Origin: Maribellus sp. YY47
GTDB lineage: Bacteria > Bacteroidota > Bacteroidia > Bacteroidales > Prolixibacteraceae
Direction of reading: 5' to 3'
Assembly: GCF_023111095.1 (NCBI RefSeq)
Contig: NZ_JALGYW010000007.1
Coordinates: 159,565-223,564 of the forward strand
DNA: 64,000 nt
Shown here piece by piece: positions 35,310 through 45,527 of this stretch. Every line of letters starts with the position of its first letter. The first letter of the stretch is position 1. The position numbers and the translations under genes are program-made. Under the pieces are notes generated by a model. It searched no databases and was not told the DNA's origin. It was given only the letters and a program-made list of their open reading frames with translations.

Positions 35310-36434
35310 TCACTGCAACGCTTTCTCCACACTCATCCACAGCAGTCGTGCGGTTTCGTCCCAGCTAAATTTATTTTTCTGAATAAATCCTTTTTCAACC
35401 AGCGATTGACGCAGTTCAGCATCCTGGTGAATCCGTATCATGGCATCGGCAATCTGGTCTATTTTTAAGGGATCGGCATACATCACTGCTGCCCCGCCCA
35501 CTTCGGGAATCGAAGTCGTGTTGGAACAAATCACGGGTATGCCGGCACTCATTGCCTCCACAACCGGAATTCCGAAACCTTCGAAAAACGGAACAAAAGT
35601 CAGGGCCAGTGCGCCTCCAAATATATCGTGCAGTTCTTTGCTCGACACCCGTCCGGTAAAAACCACATCGTCGCGGTAGCGCATATTTTCGTAAGTCTCG
35701 TGTATTTCGCCGGTTTTATGCATTTCACCTCCCACAATCACCATTTTGGTGTCATCTCCATTCACACTTTTAAAGGCATCGAACGCATTTAGCAGTCCGC
35801 ACACATTTTTCCGCGGATGCAGGGCGCCAACAAATAAAAAGTAATCGGCCCCTCCGGTGTAACGTTTTTTTACCGCCACTTTCTCGTCGTCCGAAATGGG
35901 CTCAAAAATCTGGTTAATCCCGTCGTACACCACGTCAATTTTATCGTAATCGACCTTGTACGACCGCGTAATGTCTTCTTTCGAGTAAAACGAAACCGTC
36001 GCAATTCGTTTGGCAATTCGTGCAAACTTTGCGAAAAAGTGGTTGTAGTACTTTGCCTTTAACCACGGCAAATCGTCGGGGCGGTGCACAAAATTGATAT
36101 CGTGAATCACGCCCAGTTGGGGCACTTTTGTCCGCAGCGAAAGATACCCGTCGGGCGACAAAAACAGGTCGGCTTTGTATTTTTTCAGGATGGGGGGAAT
36201 CCGGTATTCAAACCACAAATACCACAGTAGCGGGTGTCGTGTCGGAGGCCCAACGACCACCGGTTTAACATTTTCGGCAAAAACATAATCGGGGCTGTAC
36301 GGCCGGTCGAAAATAAAAATGAACTCATGTTCCGGATGATTCAGCGTCATCCGCTTCAAGGTTTCATAGGTAAACCATCCGATTCCTTCCAGTTTCCCCT
36401 TGATCAGTAAACGCGTGTTTACGGCAATAATCAT
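35310..36434 (-). CDS. GT4-family glycosyltransferase
   Basis: About 374 residues from the ATG at 36434 (MIIAVNTRLLIKGKLEGIGW). The longer frame to 36647 is rejected because it runs over the divergent gene and adds 71 basic residues. It is a GT-B fold enzyme: the C-terminal domain has FLFVGALHPRKNVCGLLNAF, VVFTGRVSSKELHDIFGGAL and PFFEGFGIPVVEAMSAGIPVICSN, with the EX7E-type Glu pair. It uses a nucleotide-sugar donor, and it probably acts in surface polysaccharide assembly given the divergent flippase gene. Confidence 0.93.
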   Translation of the reverse strand: MIIAVNTRLLIKGKLEGIGWFTYETLKRMTLNHPEHEFIFIFDRPYSPDYVFAENVKPVVVGPPTRHPLLWYLWFEYRIPPILKKYKADLFLSPDGYLSLRTKVPQLGVIHDINFVHRPDDLPWLKAKYYNHFFAKFARIAKRIATVSFYSKEDITRSYKVDYDKIDVVYDGINQIFEPISDDEKVAVKKRYTGGADYFLFVGALHPRKNVCGLLNAFDAFKSVNGDDTKMVIVGGEMHKTGEIHETYENMRYRDDVVFTGRVSSKELHDIFGGALALTFVPFFEGFGIPVVEAMSAGIPVICSNTTSIPEVGGAAVMYADPLKIDQIADAMIRIHQDAELRQSLVEKGFIQKNKFSWDETARLLWMSVEKALQ

Positions 36435-36558
36435 GCTGTCGTTTTCTAATTTCCGTAAATGTACAAAGATTGTGGTGATTAATCGAGCCTGCTTATCTTC
36501 AATATTTCTTACTTTTAAGCCTTTAAACACAGCGAAACATCCACCTAATACCGGTAGT

Positions 36559-38001
36559 TTGAAACGAAAATTTGTAACCAACCTGCTGCTCCTCCTTTTT
36601 CTGAATCTGCTGATCAAGCCATTTTGGATATTTGGCATCGACCGCACGGTTCAGAACACGGTTGGCGACGAAAACTACGGCTTGTATTTTGCGCTGTTCA
36701 ACTTTTCGATGCTGCTGAATATTTTGCTCGATGTGGGGATCACCAACTACAACAACCGCAATATTTCGCGTTACAGTTTCTTGCTGCCCAAGCACCTTTC
36801 GCACATCATCGGGCTAAAATTGATGCTCGCCTTTGTGTACGCGCTGTTTACCTTGGGTGTCGCCGGCATCATCGGGTATAACAACTTGCAGTTTCATTTG
36901 CTGGCTTTTCTGATTCTGAACCAGTTTTTGATTTCGTTCACGCTGTATCTTCGATCCAACATCAGCGCACTGCAGCTGTTTCGCACCGACAGCCTTATCT
37001 CGGTACTCGACCGCAGCCTGATGATCATCATCTGCTGCCTGTTGCTTTTTACTAACATATTTCGGATCGAATTTACCATCAACTGGTTTGTTTACGCCCA
37101 AACTTTGGCTTACGGCCTCACTTTGCTGATTACATTACTGATCGTTCTGAAGAAATCGGGCCGAATAAAAATCCAGTTTGATCCGGTCTTTTTCAAGGTG
37201 TTTTTGAAGAAATCGTATCCGTATGCCTTGTTGATTTTGCTGATGTCGTTTTACAACCGCATCGATTCGGTGATGCTCGAACGCCTGCTGCCCGCCCCTA
37301 TCGGGAAGGAACAGGCAGGAATCTACGCCCAGGCTTTCCGCCTGCTCGATGCCGTTTCGATGTTTGGAGTTTTGTTTGCCGGGTTGCTGCTCCCCATTTT
37401 TTCAAGAATGCTCAAGCAAAAAGAAAACGTGGAACAGATGGTCAAACTTTCGTTTACACTGCTGATCGTTCCTGCCATAGTGATTGCAGTTTCCAGCATT
37501 TATTACAACAGCGAAATCATGGCCCTGCTGTACCATGCGAACACCGAGGACTCTTCCTCCATTCTGGGAATACTGATGACCGGCTTTATTGGCATTGCAA
37601 CGACCTATATTTTTGGCACTCTGCTTACCGCCAACGGCAGTATGAAACAGCTTAACATCATGGCTTTTGCAGGAATGATTCTGAACATTACACTGAATAT
37701 TATACTGATTCCCAACTATCAGGCACAGGGCTCAGCCTGGGCAAGTCTCGCCACGCAACTCTTTACCGGCGGAATACAACTGGTGCTGGCACTGGTGATA
37801 TTTCGCTTACATCCGGGGATAAGATACATTTTCCAACTGCTCCTTTTTGTTGGGCTCGTGCTGGTGCTGGCCACGCTTTCAAAGAAATTCGACAACTGGA
37901 TGTTGGGCTACGCTTTCCTGGTTGCCACATCGGTGATTTCTGCTGTAGTGCTTAAACTTTTTAACCTGAAAAACCTTTATGAAATTATCAGAACCGAATA
38001 A
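36559..38001 (+). CDS. Polysaccharide (O-antigen-type) flippase, TTG start
   Basis: About 480 residues with 12-14 predicted membrane helices, of the MATE/MVF-like polysaccharide exporter group (Wzx-like). The N-terminus KRKFVTNLLLLLFLNLLIKP and DRTVQNTVG are typical of this group in Bacteroidota. No ATG precedes that segment cleanly. ATGs at 36400 and 36433 would overlap the divergent glycosyltransferase gene start, so a TTG at 36559 is favoured. It moves lipid-linked oligosaccharides across the inner membrane. The next gene follows after 2 bases. Confidence 0.88.
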   Translation: MKRKFVTNLLLLLFLNLLIKPFWIFGIDRTVQNTVGDENYGLYFALFNFSMLLNILLDVGITNYNNRNISRYSFLLPKHLSHIIGLKLMLAFVYALFTLGVAGIIGYNNLQFHLLAFLILNQFLISFTLYLRSNISALQLFRTDSLISVLDRSLMIIICCLLLFTNIFRIEFTINWFVYAQTLAYGLTLLITLLIVLKKSGRIKIQFDPVFFKVFLKKSYPYALLILLMSFYNRIDSVMLERLLPAPIGKEQAGIYAQAFRLLDAVSMFGVLFAGLLLPIFSRMLKQKENVEQMVKLSFTLLIVPAIVIAVSSIYYNSEIMALLYHANTEDSSSILGILMTGFIGIATTYIFGTLLTANGSMKQLNIMAFAGMILNITLNIILIPNYQAQGSAWASLATQLFTGGIQLVLALVIFRLHPGIRYIFQLLLFVGLVLVLATLSKKFDNWMLGYAFLVATSVISAVVLKLFNLKNLYEIIRTE

Positions 38002-38003
38002 AT

Positions 38004-38645
38004 ATGGAGAATCCTACCATTCAGGAATTACAAGACCCGGAAAGCTTTGAGCTGATTGCTGAGCTTAGTCACGACAACATCAAATCGTTTGTATTAAATC
38101 AGCTGGCACAAGGGGGTAAAATAATAGTGACGTTTATGACTTACCAGACATTGATGATCATTCTGGCCATCTTTTTACTGATAAAATCCATCGTCCTCAC
38201 GTTACAACATACTCCTGAAAATCTATATTTTTCGATTGCAGCTTTGCTTTTTTGCTTTACTGTGCTTATTCCGATTCACGAGCTTTTACACGGCCTGGCA
38301 ATTAAACTAAGCGGAGCACCCCATGTGCATTACGGAGCCTATTTCCGAAAATTTATATTTTTTGCTGAGGCTGACCGGCATGTGATCAACCGTGTGCAGT
38401 TTACCTGGATTGCTCTGACACCTTTACTCGTGGTTAAAGGTATCGCATTGATCTTAACTCTGCTGTTTTGGGGTACGCCCTGGGTCTACTCGTTCCTGTT
38501 GATAATGGCGATACACAGTCTCTTTTGCGCGGGCGACATTGGTTTGCTTTCTGTTTTTTACCGACACCGGAATGAAGTGATTTATACTTTTGATGTACAG
38601 AAGGAGAAGAAAAGTTACTATTATCAAAAAAGAAAAATGGCTTAG
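38004..38645 (+). CDS. DUF3267 membrane metalloprotease-like protein
   Basis: 213 residues. Four or so membrane helices. In the second pair of helices lies IPIHELLHGLAIKLSGAPH, an HExxH zinc-protease motif as in DUF3267 proteins, with YFRKFIFFAEADRHV after it. These resemble site-2-type or small intramembrane peptidases, but no substrate is established. It is coupled to the flippase gene by a 2-base gap, so it may be co-expressed without sharing function. Confidence 0.8.
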   Translation: MENPTIQELQDPESFELIAELSHDNIKSFVLNQLAQGGKIIVTFMTYQTLMIILAIFLLIKSIVLTLQHTPENLYFSIAALLFCFTVLIPIHELLHGLAIKLSGAPHVHYGAYFRKFIFFAEADRHVINRVQFTWIALTPLLVVKGIALILTLLFWGTPWVYSFLLIMAIHSLFCAGDIGLLSVFYRHRNEVIYTFDVQKEKKSYYYQKRKMA

Positions 38646-38652
38646 AAAAAAC

Positions 38653-38683
38653 GCAAAAAAAAGGCAGCTTCTACAAGCTGCCT
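38653..38683 (-). terminator. Terminator of frr
   Basis: Nine-bp stem AGGCAGCTT / AAGCTGCCT (38662-38683, loop CTAC). On the minus strand it is followed by T8. It also separates the convergent DUF3267 gene. Confidence 0.8.
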
Positions 38684-38736
38684 CAAAGCCATGAAAACAA
38701 TTAAACAATGTTCAGAAAACAGAAAACTAGAAACAA

Positions 38737-39300
38737 TTAAATAGTCATTATATCTTTTTCCTTAGCTTCCACTAAAGAATCGATCATCTTAGTATACTTG
38801 TCAGTCATCTTTTGCACTTCCGCTTCAGCATCTTTCTCGACATCTTCCGACAAACCGTCTTTTTGCAGTTTCTTAAGACTGTCGTTGGCATCTTTTCGGG
38901 CAGAACGGACACTGATCTTGGCATTTTCGCCTTCGTTATTTGCTTGTTTTACCAAACCTTTCCTTCTTTCCTCCGTCAAGACCGGTATGTTAATTCGGAT
39001 GATTTCTCCGTTGTTATCCGGATTAAGACCCAAATTAGCCGCCATAATTGCCTTTTCAATTTCAGGGATCATCTTCTTCTCCCATGGCTGAATCGCAATT
39101 GTTCTTGCATCTGGTGTACTGACATTTGACACTTGACTCAGCGGTGTCAAACTTCCATAATATTCAACATGAACGCCATCCAACATTGCCGGAGAAGCTT
39201 TTCCTGCCCTAATGTGAACCAACTCCTTTTCGAGGTGCAAAACTGCTCCTCCCATCTTCTCTTTACATACGTCTAAAACGAATTGTACTTCCTCTTGCAT
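38737..39300 (-). CDS. frr: Ribosome recycling factor
   Basis: 187 residues, normal family length. GKASPAMLDGVHVEYYGSLTPLSQVSNV, EKAIMAANLGLNPDNNGEIIRI and LTEERRKGLVKQA are diagnostic. With EF-G it splits post-termination ribosomes. It follows pyrH in the same direction, the widespread pyrH-frr arrangement. Here the gap of 107 bases contains a -7 element, so frr may also have its own promoter. Confidence 0.98.
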   Translation of the reverse strand: MQEEVQFVLDVCKEKMGGAVLHLEKELVHIRAGKASPAMLDGVHVEYYGSLTPLSQVSNVSTPDARTIAIQPWEKKMIPEIEKAIMAANLGLNPDNNGEIIRINIPVLTEERRKGLVKQANNEGENAKISVRSARKDANDSLKKLQKDGLSEDVEKDAEAEVQKMTDKYTKMIDSLVEAKEKDIMTI

Positions 39301-39337
39301 TAGTTAAAACACTGTATTACCAACCTTGGATTGTTAG

Positions 39338-39345
39338 CAAATATA
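39338..39345 (-). promoter_or_regulatory. -7 promoter element TATATTTG for frr
   Basis: On the minus strand this reads TATATTTG, matching TAnnTTTG, 38 bases ahead of the frr ATG, in the pyrH-frr gap. Confidence 0.5.
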
Positions 39346-39407
39346 GAAAAAATATATAAACTCGAAAATTTTTTAAATAATTTATTCCCAATTCAAATAA
39401 ATCAGGC

Positions 39408-40118
39408 TTAGTTATGCACAATCGTTCCAATTGATTCGCCGTCCATAACTCTTTGCAGGTTACCTTTTTGATCCATATTGAAAACCAGAATAGGCAAATT
39501 GTTTTCTTTACATAAAGTGGTTGCCGTCAAATCCATTATGCGCAAATTGCGCGCATAAATTTCATCGAAGGTAATGCGTTCGAATTTGGTTGCTGAAGGA
39601 TCTTTCTCGGGATCGGCAGAATAGATTCCATCCACCCGTGTTCCTTTTAACATAACCTCAGCCTCGATTTCAATACCTCTTAATGCACTTGCAGTATCGG
39701 TGGTAAAGTAAGGATTACCGGTACCTGCCGAAATAATCACCACTTCTCCGTTTGACAATGCCTCTACCGCTTTCTCTTTGGAATAAAACTCTCCGATCGG
39801 CTCCATACGAATAGCGGTCATCGTTCTGGAGCGAACACCTGCGTTAATCAGGGCGGAATTCAGCGCCAGACTGTTAATCACTGTCGCCAGCATTCCCATT
39901 TGATCCCCCTTCACGCGATCGAATCCCTTGGCTGCACCACTTAACCCGCGAAATATGTTTCCGCCTCCGATTACAATTCCAACTTCAATTCCACTTTTTA
40001 CCAAAGCAGCTATTTGTTCAGCATAATCGTTTAAGCGGGTCTGATCAATGCCATACTGCTGATCTCCCATCAATGATTCACCACTAAGTTTAAGTAGAAT
40101 ACGCTTGTATTTAGCCAT
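39408..40118 (-). CDS. pyrH: UMP kinase
   Basis: 236 residues of the amino-acid-kinase fold. RILLKLSGESLMG, GIVIGGGNIFRG, DQMGMLATVINSLAL and GTGNPYFTTDTASALRGIEIEA are the expected signatures. It phosphorylates UMP to UDP with ATP, the committed step to UTP and CTP. Complete, with its own -7 element upstream. Confidence 0.98.
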   Translation of the reverse strand: MAKYKRILLKLSGESLMGDQQYGIDQTRLNDYAEQIAALVKSGIEVGIVIGGGNIFRGLSGAAKGFDRVKGDQMGMLATVINSLALNSALINAGVRSRTMTAIRMEPIGEFYSKEKAVEALSNGEVVIISAGTGNPYFTTDTASALRGIEIEAEVMLKGTRVDGIYSADPEKDPSATKFERITFDEIYARNLRIMDLTATTLCKENNLPILVFNMDQKGNLQRVMDGESIGTIVHN

Positions 40119-40140
40119 GTGTCCTGTTTTTATTGCCCGA

Positions 40141-40148
40141 CAAAGTTA
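40141..40148 (-). promoter_or_regulatory. -7 promoter element TAACTTTG for pyrH
   Basis: On the minus strand this reads TAACTTTG, matching TAnnTTTG, 23 bases before the pyrH ATG. Confidence 0.55.
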
Positions 40149-40171
40149 AAATAGTTTTCCTTTTCTGACAC

Positions 40172-40200
40172 AAAAAACCAGCTGTCTTCCGGCAGCTGGT
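40172..40200 (-). terminator. Rho-independent terminator (minus strand)
   Basis: Eight-bp stem ACCAGCTG / CAGCTGGT (40177-40200), with T6 on the minus strand. It lies between the acyl-CoA ligase gene and pyrH, 223 bases after the ligase stop. Confidence 0.75.
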
Positions 40201-40422
40201 CCGACACACAAGGTGTCAATTCACTATTACCCTTCGCGTAATAGATATCTTTATTGAATCGTGCTTCAATGCATGCTTAACTTTCGTTAGCGAAATTGTT
40301 ATTTTTTACCTCTGAAAAACATGAGGAATATCAGGTATGCAAGGGGCTTATTGCTCCAACCAGTCCTCCAGCCTTGATTATTCCAAGCCTGACATAATTC
40401 AAAAAAGTAAAACGATGGCAAG
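40201..40422 (-). other. Long 3' region of the ligase gene, nothing recognised
   Basis: 222 bases between the ligase stop codon and its terminator. It includes a small GGGGC-ttatt-GCTCC hairpin (~40,344-40,358) and CTATTACCCTTCGCGTAATAG, a stem-loop near 40,224. A 3' UTR or small RNA is possible, but no known RNA family is recognised. Confidence 0.35.
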
Positions 40423-42075
40423 CTAAATGACCTCTATCCCTTTCTTCCTGCACAATTCCAGCGACAACTCGCTCAGTTTGTATTTTTGAATTTTGCCACT
40501 GGCAGTCATGGGAAACTCATCGACAAAGAAAATATAGCGGGGAATTTTGAAGCGCGAGATCTTTCCTCTGCAAAAGTCAACCACTTCCTCCTCAGACAGC
40601 TGCTGGCCTTTTTTTACTTTAATAAAAGCGCCCACTTCCTCGCCGTATTTTTCACTGGGAACTCCAGCAACTTCTACCGCTTCAACCTGAGGTATCTGGA
40701 ATAGATAATTTTCGATTTCCCGGGGGTAAATGTTTTCACCGCCGCGAATAATCATATCCTTGATCCGACCTGTGATCCGATAAAAACCGTCTTCCGTTTT
40801 GACTGCCAAATCACCCGAATGCAACCAGCCTTCCTTATCGATCACATTAGCGGTTTCTTTTGGGTTATTGTAGTATCCTTTCATCACGTTGTAGCCCCGG
40901 CAGCAAATCTCACCCTGTTCTCCCTGTTTACACCGCTCTCCGGTTTCAGGATTCACAATCTTCACCTCCACATTCGGGTATTCAAAGCCAACCGTGGTGG
41001 CGCGCACTTCAGCGGAATTGTGTGTGCGGGTTGCCGTCATTCCCGGGGAAGATTCGGTGAGGCCGTAAACTACGATGATGTCTTTCATGTGCATTTTATC
41101 CATCACCTGCCGCATCGTTTCAATCGGGCATAGGGCTCCCGCCATAATCCCGGTACGCAACGACGACAAATCGAACATATCAAACATAGGGTGATTCAAT
41201 TCGGCAATAAACATGGTAGGCACGCCATACAAAGCGGTACATTTTTCTTTCTGAATTGAAGCCATTACCAGAAGCGGATCGAAATCTTCGGTAAACACCA
41301 TCGTTGCTCCGTGAGTAATGATCGAACATACCGCCAAAACACATCCAAAACAATGGAATAGCGGCACACAAACCAGCAAGCGATCGTTTTGTGTATATTT
41401 CATGCACTCTCCCGTCGCAAATCCGTTGTTCAGAATATTATAATGTGATAACATTACTCCCTTGGGGAAACCCGTTGTTCCGGAGGTGTACTGCATATTC
41501 ACCACATCCTGACAAGTCACCGTTTCTTTTACACTCTCCAGTTCCAGATCGTCGATATGGTTTCCCAGAAGAATAAGCTCTGAGGTATTGTACATACCGC
41601 GGTGTTTCTGCTGCCCGACAAAGCCCACGTTTCGCAGCTTTGGAAATTTTTCGCTTCGAAGTTCTCCACGCGCCTGGGTTTTTAATTCGGGAACCAGATC
41701 AAAAATCATCTGCACGTAATCACTGTCGCGGTATCCGTCTACCAGGAAAAGCGTATGCAGATCTGCATTTTGAATCAGGTACTCAATCTCCGACAGCTTA
41801 TAATTGGTATTCACTGTTACGAGAACCGCGCCGATCTTGGCAGTGGCAAACATCAGCGTTGTCCAGTCCGGTACATTTTTGGCCCAGATCCCCACTTTGT
41901 CGCCGGGCCGGATACCAATAAACAAAAGACCCTTGGCCAGCTGATCTACCCGTTCGTTAAATTGTTTGTATGAAAAACGTAAATCGCGATCAGGATATAC
42001 AATAAAATCATGGTCGGGAGTTTCGTAGGCCCACTTCTCCAGCATTTGGCCCAAAGTATAGTCGAGTAGCTGCAT
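40423..42075 (-). CDS. AMP-binding acyl-CoA synthetase
   Basis: 550 residues of the adenylate-forming family. The P-loop-like motif [32 protein letters not shown] (A5), [35 protein letters not shown] (A7-A8, listed in parts), and the catalytic Lys region [11 protein letters not shown] are visible. It activates a carboxylic acid (probably medium- or long-chain fatty acid) as acyl-AMP and transfers it to CoA. Transcribed 19 bases after an XRE-cupin regulator gene, a pairing common in Bacteroidota and likely to control it. Confidence 0.93.
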   Translation of the reverse strand: MQLLDYTLGQMLEKWAYETPDHDFIVYPDRDLRFSYKQFNERVDQLAKGLLFIGIRPGDKVGIWAKNVPDWTTLMFATAKIGAVLVTVNTNYKLSEIEYLIQNADLHTLFLVDGYRDSDYVQMIFDLVPELKTQARGELRSEKFPKLRNVGFVGQQKHRGMYNTSELILLGNHIDDLELESVKETVTCQDVVNMQYTSGTTGFPKGVMLSHYNILNNGFATGECMKYTQNDRLLVCVPLFHCFGCVLAVCSIITHGATMVFTEDFDPLLVMASIQKEKCTALYGVPTMFIAELNHPMFDMFDLSSLRTGIMAGALCPIETMRQVMDKMHMKDIIVVYGLTESSPGMTATRTHNSAEVRATTVGFEYPNVEVKIVNPETGERCKQGEQGEICCRGYNVMKGYYNNPKETANVIDKEGWLHSGDLAVKTEDGFYRITGRIKDMIIRGGENIYPREIENYLFQIPQVEAVEVAGVPSEKYGEEVGAFIKVKKGQQLSEEEVVDFCRGKISRFKIPRYIFFVDEFPMTASGKIQKYKLSELSLELCRKKGIEVI

Positions 42076-42094
42076 ATTTCGAAATTTAAAAAAA

Positions 42095-42670
42095 TTATAC
42101 CGGCGTGTAAATCACTGCCAGTAACTTTGCATTCTGGTTTCCTGCAGCATGAACATTATGCGCTACAATAGAATCGAGGTAAATACTATCTCCCTGCTGC
42201 AGCAGATAGACTTCTTTCCCATAATTGATTTCCACACTCCCCTCTAAAATGTAAATAAATTCCTCTCCCTCGTGTGATGACAATTTATAATCCGATTCGT
42301 TGTTTTGTTCAATTTCCACCACAAAAGGCTCCATATGCCGGTCGGCTTTCGCCTGGGCCAGCGAGAAAAAATTGAGATGCTCGCGGGGAGTGGTATCTTT
42401 GGTCGAAAAACTAAGACTTACTTTTTCCTCACCGGACTTAACAACTGCCGGACCGATTTTATCCTGATCGTCGAGAAAGGTACCGATTCGCACTCCAAGC
42501 GCCCGCGAAATTTTGATGAGATGTCCCAACGACGGAACACTCCCCTCTTCCTCGATCAATCCGAGTTGCGATTCATCCAGGTTTGCTTTCAGCGCCAAAT
42601 CTTCACGTGATATATTACGGAACTCGCGAAATGCCTTTATCTTCTTTCCTATTTTTTTTTGATTCTTCAT
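42095..42670 (-). CDS. XRE-cupin transcriptional regulator
   Basis: 191 residues. An N-terminal Cro/CI HTH spans ~8-62 ([40 protein letters not shown]). The C-terminal cupin_2 domain spans ~115-190 ([39 protein letters not shown]). The cupin probably binds a small ligand, by context an acid or acyl metabolite, and alters DNA binding. It is first in a two-gene unit with the acyl-CoA ligase gene. A dyad upstream may be its operator. Confidence 0.92.
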   Translation of the reverse strand: MKNQKKIGKKIKAFREFRNISREDLALKANLDESQLGLIEEEGSVPSLGHLIKISRALGVRIGTFLDDQDKIGPAVVKSGEEKVSLSFSTKDTTPREHLNFFSLAQAKADRHMEPFVVEIEQNNESDYKLSSHEGEEFIYILEGSVEINYGKEVYLLQQGDSIYLDSIVAHNVHAAGNQNAKLLAVIYTPV

Positions 42671-42731
42671 GGTTTGATTTATTTATCGGCAACAGTACCA
42701 AAATCTGAAACAAATTCAAATCCGCACGTCA

Positions 42732-42748
42732 ATAATAACTTTTATTAT
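42732..42748. promoter_or_regulatory. Possible operator dyad upstream of the XRE-cupin gene
   Basis: Perfect 7-bp inverted repeat ATAATAA-ctt-TTATTAT, 61 bases upstream of the regulator start. Being A+T only, it could arise by chance. Confidence 0.35.
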
Positions 42749-42840
42749 CGTGCAAAAATAACGGTTTGAATGTAATGAAAAAAGAATCACATAGCTATAT
42801 CCACGTTCAAACTTTACCTTGCTTTGATTTATTGTAGTAA

Positions 42841-42866
42841 AAACAAAAGGTGCCCTTAAGCACCTT
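42841..42866 (-). terminator. Terminator of the glycogen cluster after glgP
   Basis: Seven-bp stem AAGGTGC / GCACCTT (42847-42866), with TTTTGTTTTTA following on the minus strand, 24 bases beyond the glgP stop. Confidence 0.8.
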
Positions 42867-42889
42867 CCTGTTTTGTATTATTCAAAGAA

Positions 42890-45466
42890 TTAAATCCATT
42901 TGAGGTATTTGAAATCCTGCCGGTGAGGCAGATTCCCGTTTTTAGGGAACAGTCTGAAACTGTAATTAAAAGCTCCGGGGTGAACAGGCCGCACTACGTA
43001 TCTGTACGTACAAATCTTGCTGTTGCAATCCTCGGGTTCAAACTCACGGATATCAAACATTTCGAGGTTTCCGTTTTCGCCACCTTCAGTAATCACCAAC
43101 TCCAGTCCAACGTCTTTTGCTGTCAGACCGTTTAAATCTACTTTAACGTAAACCGGATACTCCCGTCCCATCACCAGACGGTTGGTAAATCCTTCTATCA
43201 TTTCCATGTTGACGACTTTAACACCGTCCCATTTCGAACTGACAAAAGCTTTCCAGGCTGCCAGTTCCTTGGCCAGTTTGTAATCGTCGGCTTTTACTTT
43301 TGACGACCGCTCAAACTGTGGATTGTAATATCGATCCTGGTAGTCTTTGATCATTCTACCGGTAGTAAAATCGGGAGCTACCTGTGCAATAGTATTTTTT
43401 ACGAACTCTACCCATTTTTCAGGCACATCTTCGTGGTTCCGGCTATAGAAGGCAGGCACCACCTCTTCTTCCAGAATATTGTAGATGGTTTCAGCATCCA
43501 GTTCATCCTGAAAATCCTGAACATCGTAGGCCCTTTCGGCAGGCAGCGCCCAGCCGGCATTTTTCCGGTATCCTTCTACCCACCAGCCATCGAGCACCGA
43601 GAAGTGCAAGGTTCCGTTCATCACACCTTTTTCACCGCTGGTACCTGAAGCTTCCAACGGACGGGTCGGAGTGTTCATCCACACATCCACTCCCTGAAGC
43701 AGTTTCTTGGCCAGGTTGATATCGTAATTCTGAACAAATAGTATCTTTCCTCTGAATTCGGGACGTTTTGAAACCTCAACGATGTATTTGATCAGGTCCT
43801 GCCCCGCTTTATCGGCTGGGTGTGCTTTCCCTGCAAAGATAAACTGTACCGGTCGTTCCGGGTTATTTACAATCTTTGCCAAACGGTCCAGGTTCCGAAA
43901 CAGAAGATGGGCCCTCTTGTAGGTGGCAAAACGGCGAGCAAAACCAATCGTGAGAACGTTGGGATTGAGTTTTCCCATTACTTCGGTAACAATCTTTGGA
44001 TTTTCGTGACGCTTGATCCAGTTATTGGCAAAACGCTGTTTAATGTAGTTGATCAACTTCAGTCGCAACGTTTTGCGCAGTTCCCATATCTCGCTGTCCG
44101 GTACATTGTAGATATTTTTCCAGACATCAAAATCAAGTTGATTTTCAGGAAAATCGGGGCCAAAATATTTTTTATGAAGCGCTTTCCATTCCGGAGCTGT
44201 CCACGAGGGGTAATGCACACCATTCGTCACATAACCGATTTCCAGCTCTTCTACCATATAACCTTTGTACAGGTTTTTAAGAACTTCCTTGCTAACGTCG
44301 CCATGCAGCATACTTACCCCGTTAATTCCCTGTGAGAGGTTGCAAGCCAGGTAACTCATATTAAAGTGATCTTCCTGCGGGCCGGCTTTACCCAATGCAT
44401 CAAACTCTTCCCAACTTAGTCCCATCCGCCCCGGGAAAATGTGCATATAACGGCGGAACAAATCGTTGTGAAATGAATCGTGCCCGGCCGGAACCGGAGT
44501 ATGCGTCGTAAATATGGTCGATGCTGTCACCACTTCCTTGGCTTCGGCAAATGTGAGTCCACGTTCGTTAACCAGGTCCATGGTTCTCTCAATACCAATA
44601 AACGCAGCATGTCCTTCGTTACAATGGTAAATATCGGATTGATATCCCAGTTTTTTCAAAGCTTTGATACCTCCAAGCCCCAGCAACATTTCCTGTTTCA
44701 GGCGATTCTCGTTGTCGCCACCGTATAAGTGATGGGTTACGAAACGATCCTGATCACTGTTCTCTTCATGGTCAGAATCAAGCAAAAACAGTTTTACAGC
44801 GCCTACGTTTACCTGCCAAACACGCGCGATCAGTTTACGGTCGGGATATTCGACTTCAACGGCCACCCAGTTGCCATCCTTGTCCATTGCCGGCTGAACC
44901 GGAATTTTGGTAAACTGCTGCGCTTCATAGTTAGCCATCTGCTCTCCGTGCAGGTTAAGCGTTTGCTTGAAGTACCCATACCGATAGAGCAATCCAACGG
45001 CTACCAGATTTACTTTAGAGTCGCTGGCTTCTTTCAAATAATCGCCTGCCAGAATTCCCAGCCCTCCGGAAAAAATCTTCAGGCTGTCGTGCAAGCCGTA
45101 TTCCATGCTAAAATAGGCTACTTCAGGTCCTGTCAGTTCTTTTCTCGCATCCAGATACGCATTGAAATCGGCATATACCCGATGCATTCTGTCCAGAAAT
45201 ATCTCATCGTTTGTCAGGTCAATAAACCGGCTGTAGACCACCTTGTCTAGTAAAAGAATCGGGTTGTGTTCGCATTCTTCCCATATTTCGGCATCGATGT
45301 AATTAAAGATCTCGCGGGCCTCGTTATTCCAGACCCACCAAAGGTTTTTCGAAAGCACCCTCAGCGGTTCCAGATCTGCCGGCAAATCTGATTCCACACT
45401 GATTTTCTTCCAAACCGGTTCTGCAATTACCGGCGTTTGTATATATCTTACTTTGTTTGTCTCCAT
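42890..45466 (-). CDS. glgP: α-Glucan phosphorylase (GT35)
   Basis: 858 residues. A short N-terminal DUF3417 region (LRVLSKNLWWVWNNEAREIF) leads into the GT35 core with VAYFSMEYGLHDSLKIFSGGLGILAGD and HCNEGHAAFIGIER. The pyridoxal-phosphate Lys region is EASGTSGEKGVMNGTLH. It belongs to the shorter 'alpha-glucan family' phosphorylases. It releases glucose-1-phosphate from the non-reducing ends of glycogen or maltodextrin. Last gene of the glycogen cluster, 61 bases after the GH57 gene. Confidence 0.95.
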   Translation of the reverse strand: METNKVRYIQTPVIAEPVWKKISVESDLPADLEPLRVLSKNLWWVWNNEAREIFNYIDAEIWEECEHNPILLLDKVVYSRFIDLTNDEIFLDRMHRVYADFNAYLDARKELTGPEVAYFSMEYGLHDSLKIFSGGLGILAGDYLKEASDSKVNLVAVGLLYRYGYFKQTLNLHGEQMANYEAQQFTKIPVQPAMDKDGNWVAVEVEYPDRKLIARVWQVNVGAVKLFLLDSDHEENSDQDRFVTHHLYGGDNENRLKQEMLLGLGGIKALKKLGYQSDIYHCNEGHAAFIGIERTMDLVNERGLTFAEAKEVVTASTIFTTHTPVPAGHDSFHNDLFRRYMHIFPGRMGLSWEEFDALGKAGPQEDHFNMSYLACNLSQGINGVSMLHGDVSKEVLKNLYKGYMVEELEIGYVTNGVHYPSWTAPEWKALHKKYFGPDFPENQLDFDVWKNIYNVPDSEIWELRKTLRLKLINYIKQRFANNWIKRHENPKIVTEVMGKLNPNVLTIGFARRFATYKRAHLLFRNLDRLAKIVNNPERPVQFIFAGKAHPADKAGQDLIKYIVEVSKRPEFRGKILFVQNYDINLAKKLLQGVDVWMNTPTRPLEASGTSGEKGVMNGTLHFSVLDGWWVEGYRKNAGWALPAERAYDVQDFQDELDAETIYNILEEEVVPAFYSRNHEDVPEKWVEFVKNTIAQVAPDFTTGRMIKDYQDRYYNPQFERSSKVKADDYKLAKELAAWKAFVSSKWDGVKVVNMEMIEGFTNRLVMGREYPVYVKVDLNGLTAKDVGLELVITEGGENGNLEMFDIREFEPEDCNSKICTYRYVVRPVHPGAFNYSFRLFPKNGNLPHRQDFKYLKWI

Positions 45467-45527
45467 TTTTTAAAATTTTACGTTTATCCCTTGCATCGGA
45501 GAGCGTTTATCCCTCCCAATTACTTTT

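Noticed and set aside
44729..45250. 173-codon plus-strand open frame
   Set aside because: Fully antisense to glgP with no independent support.
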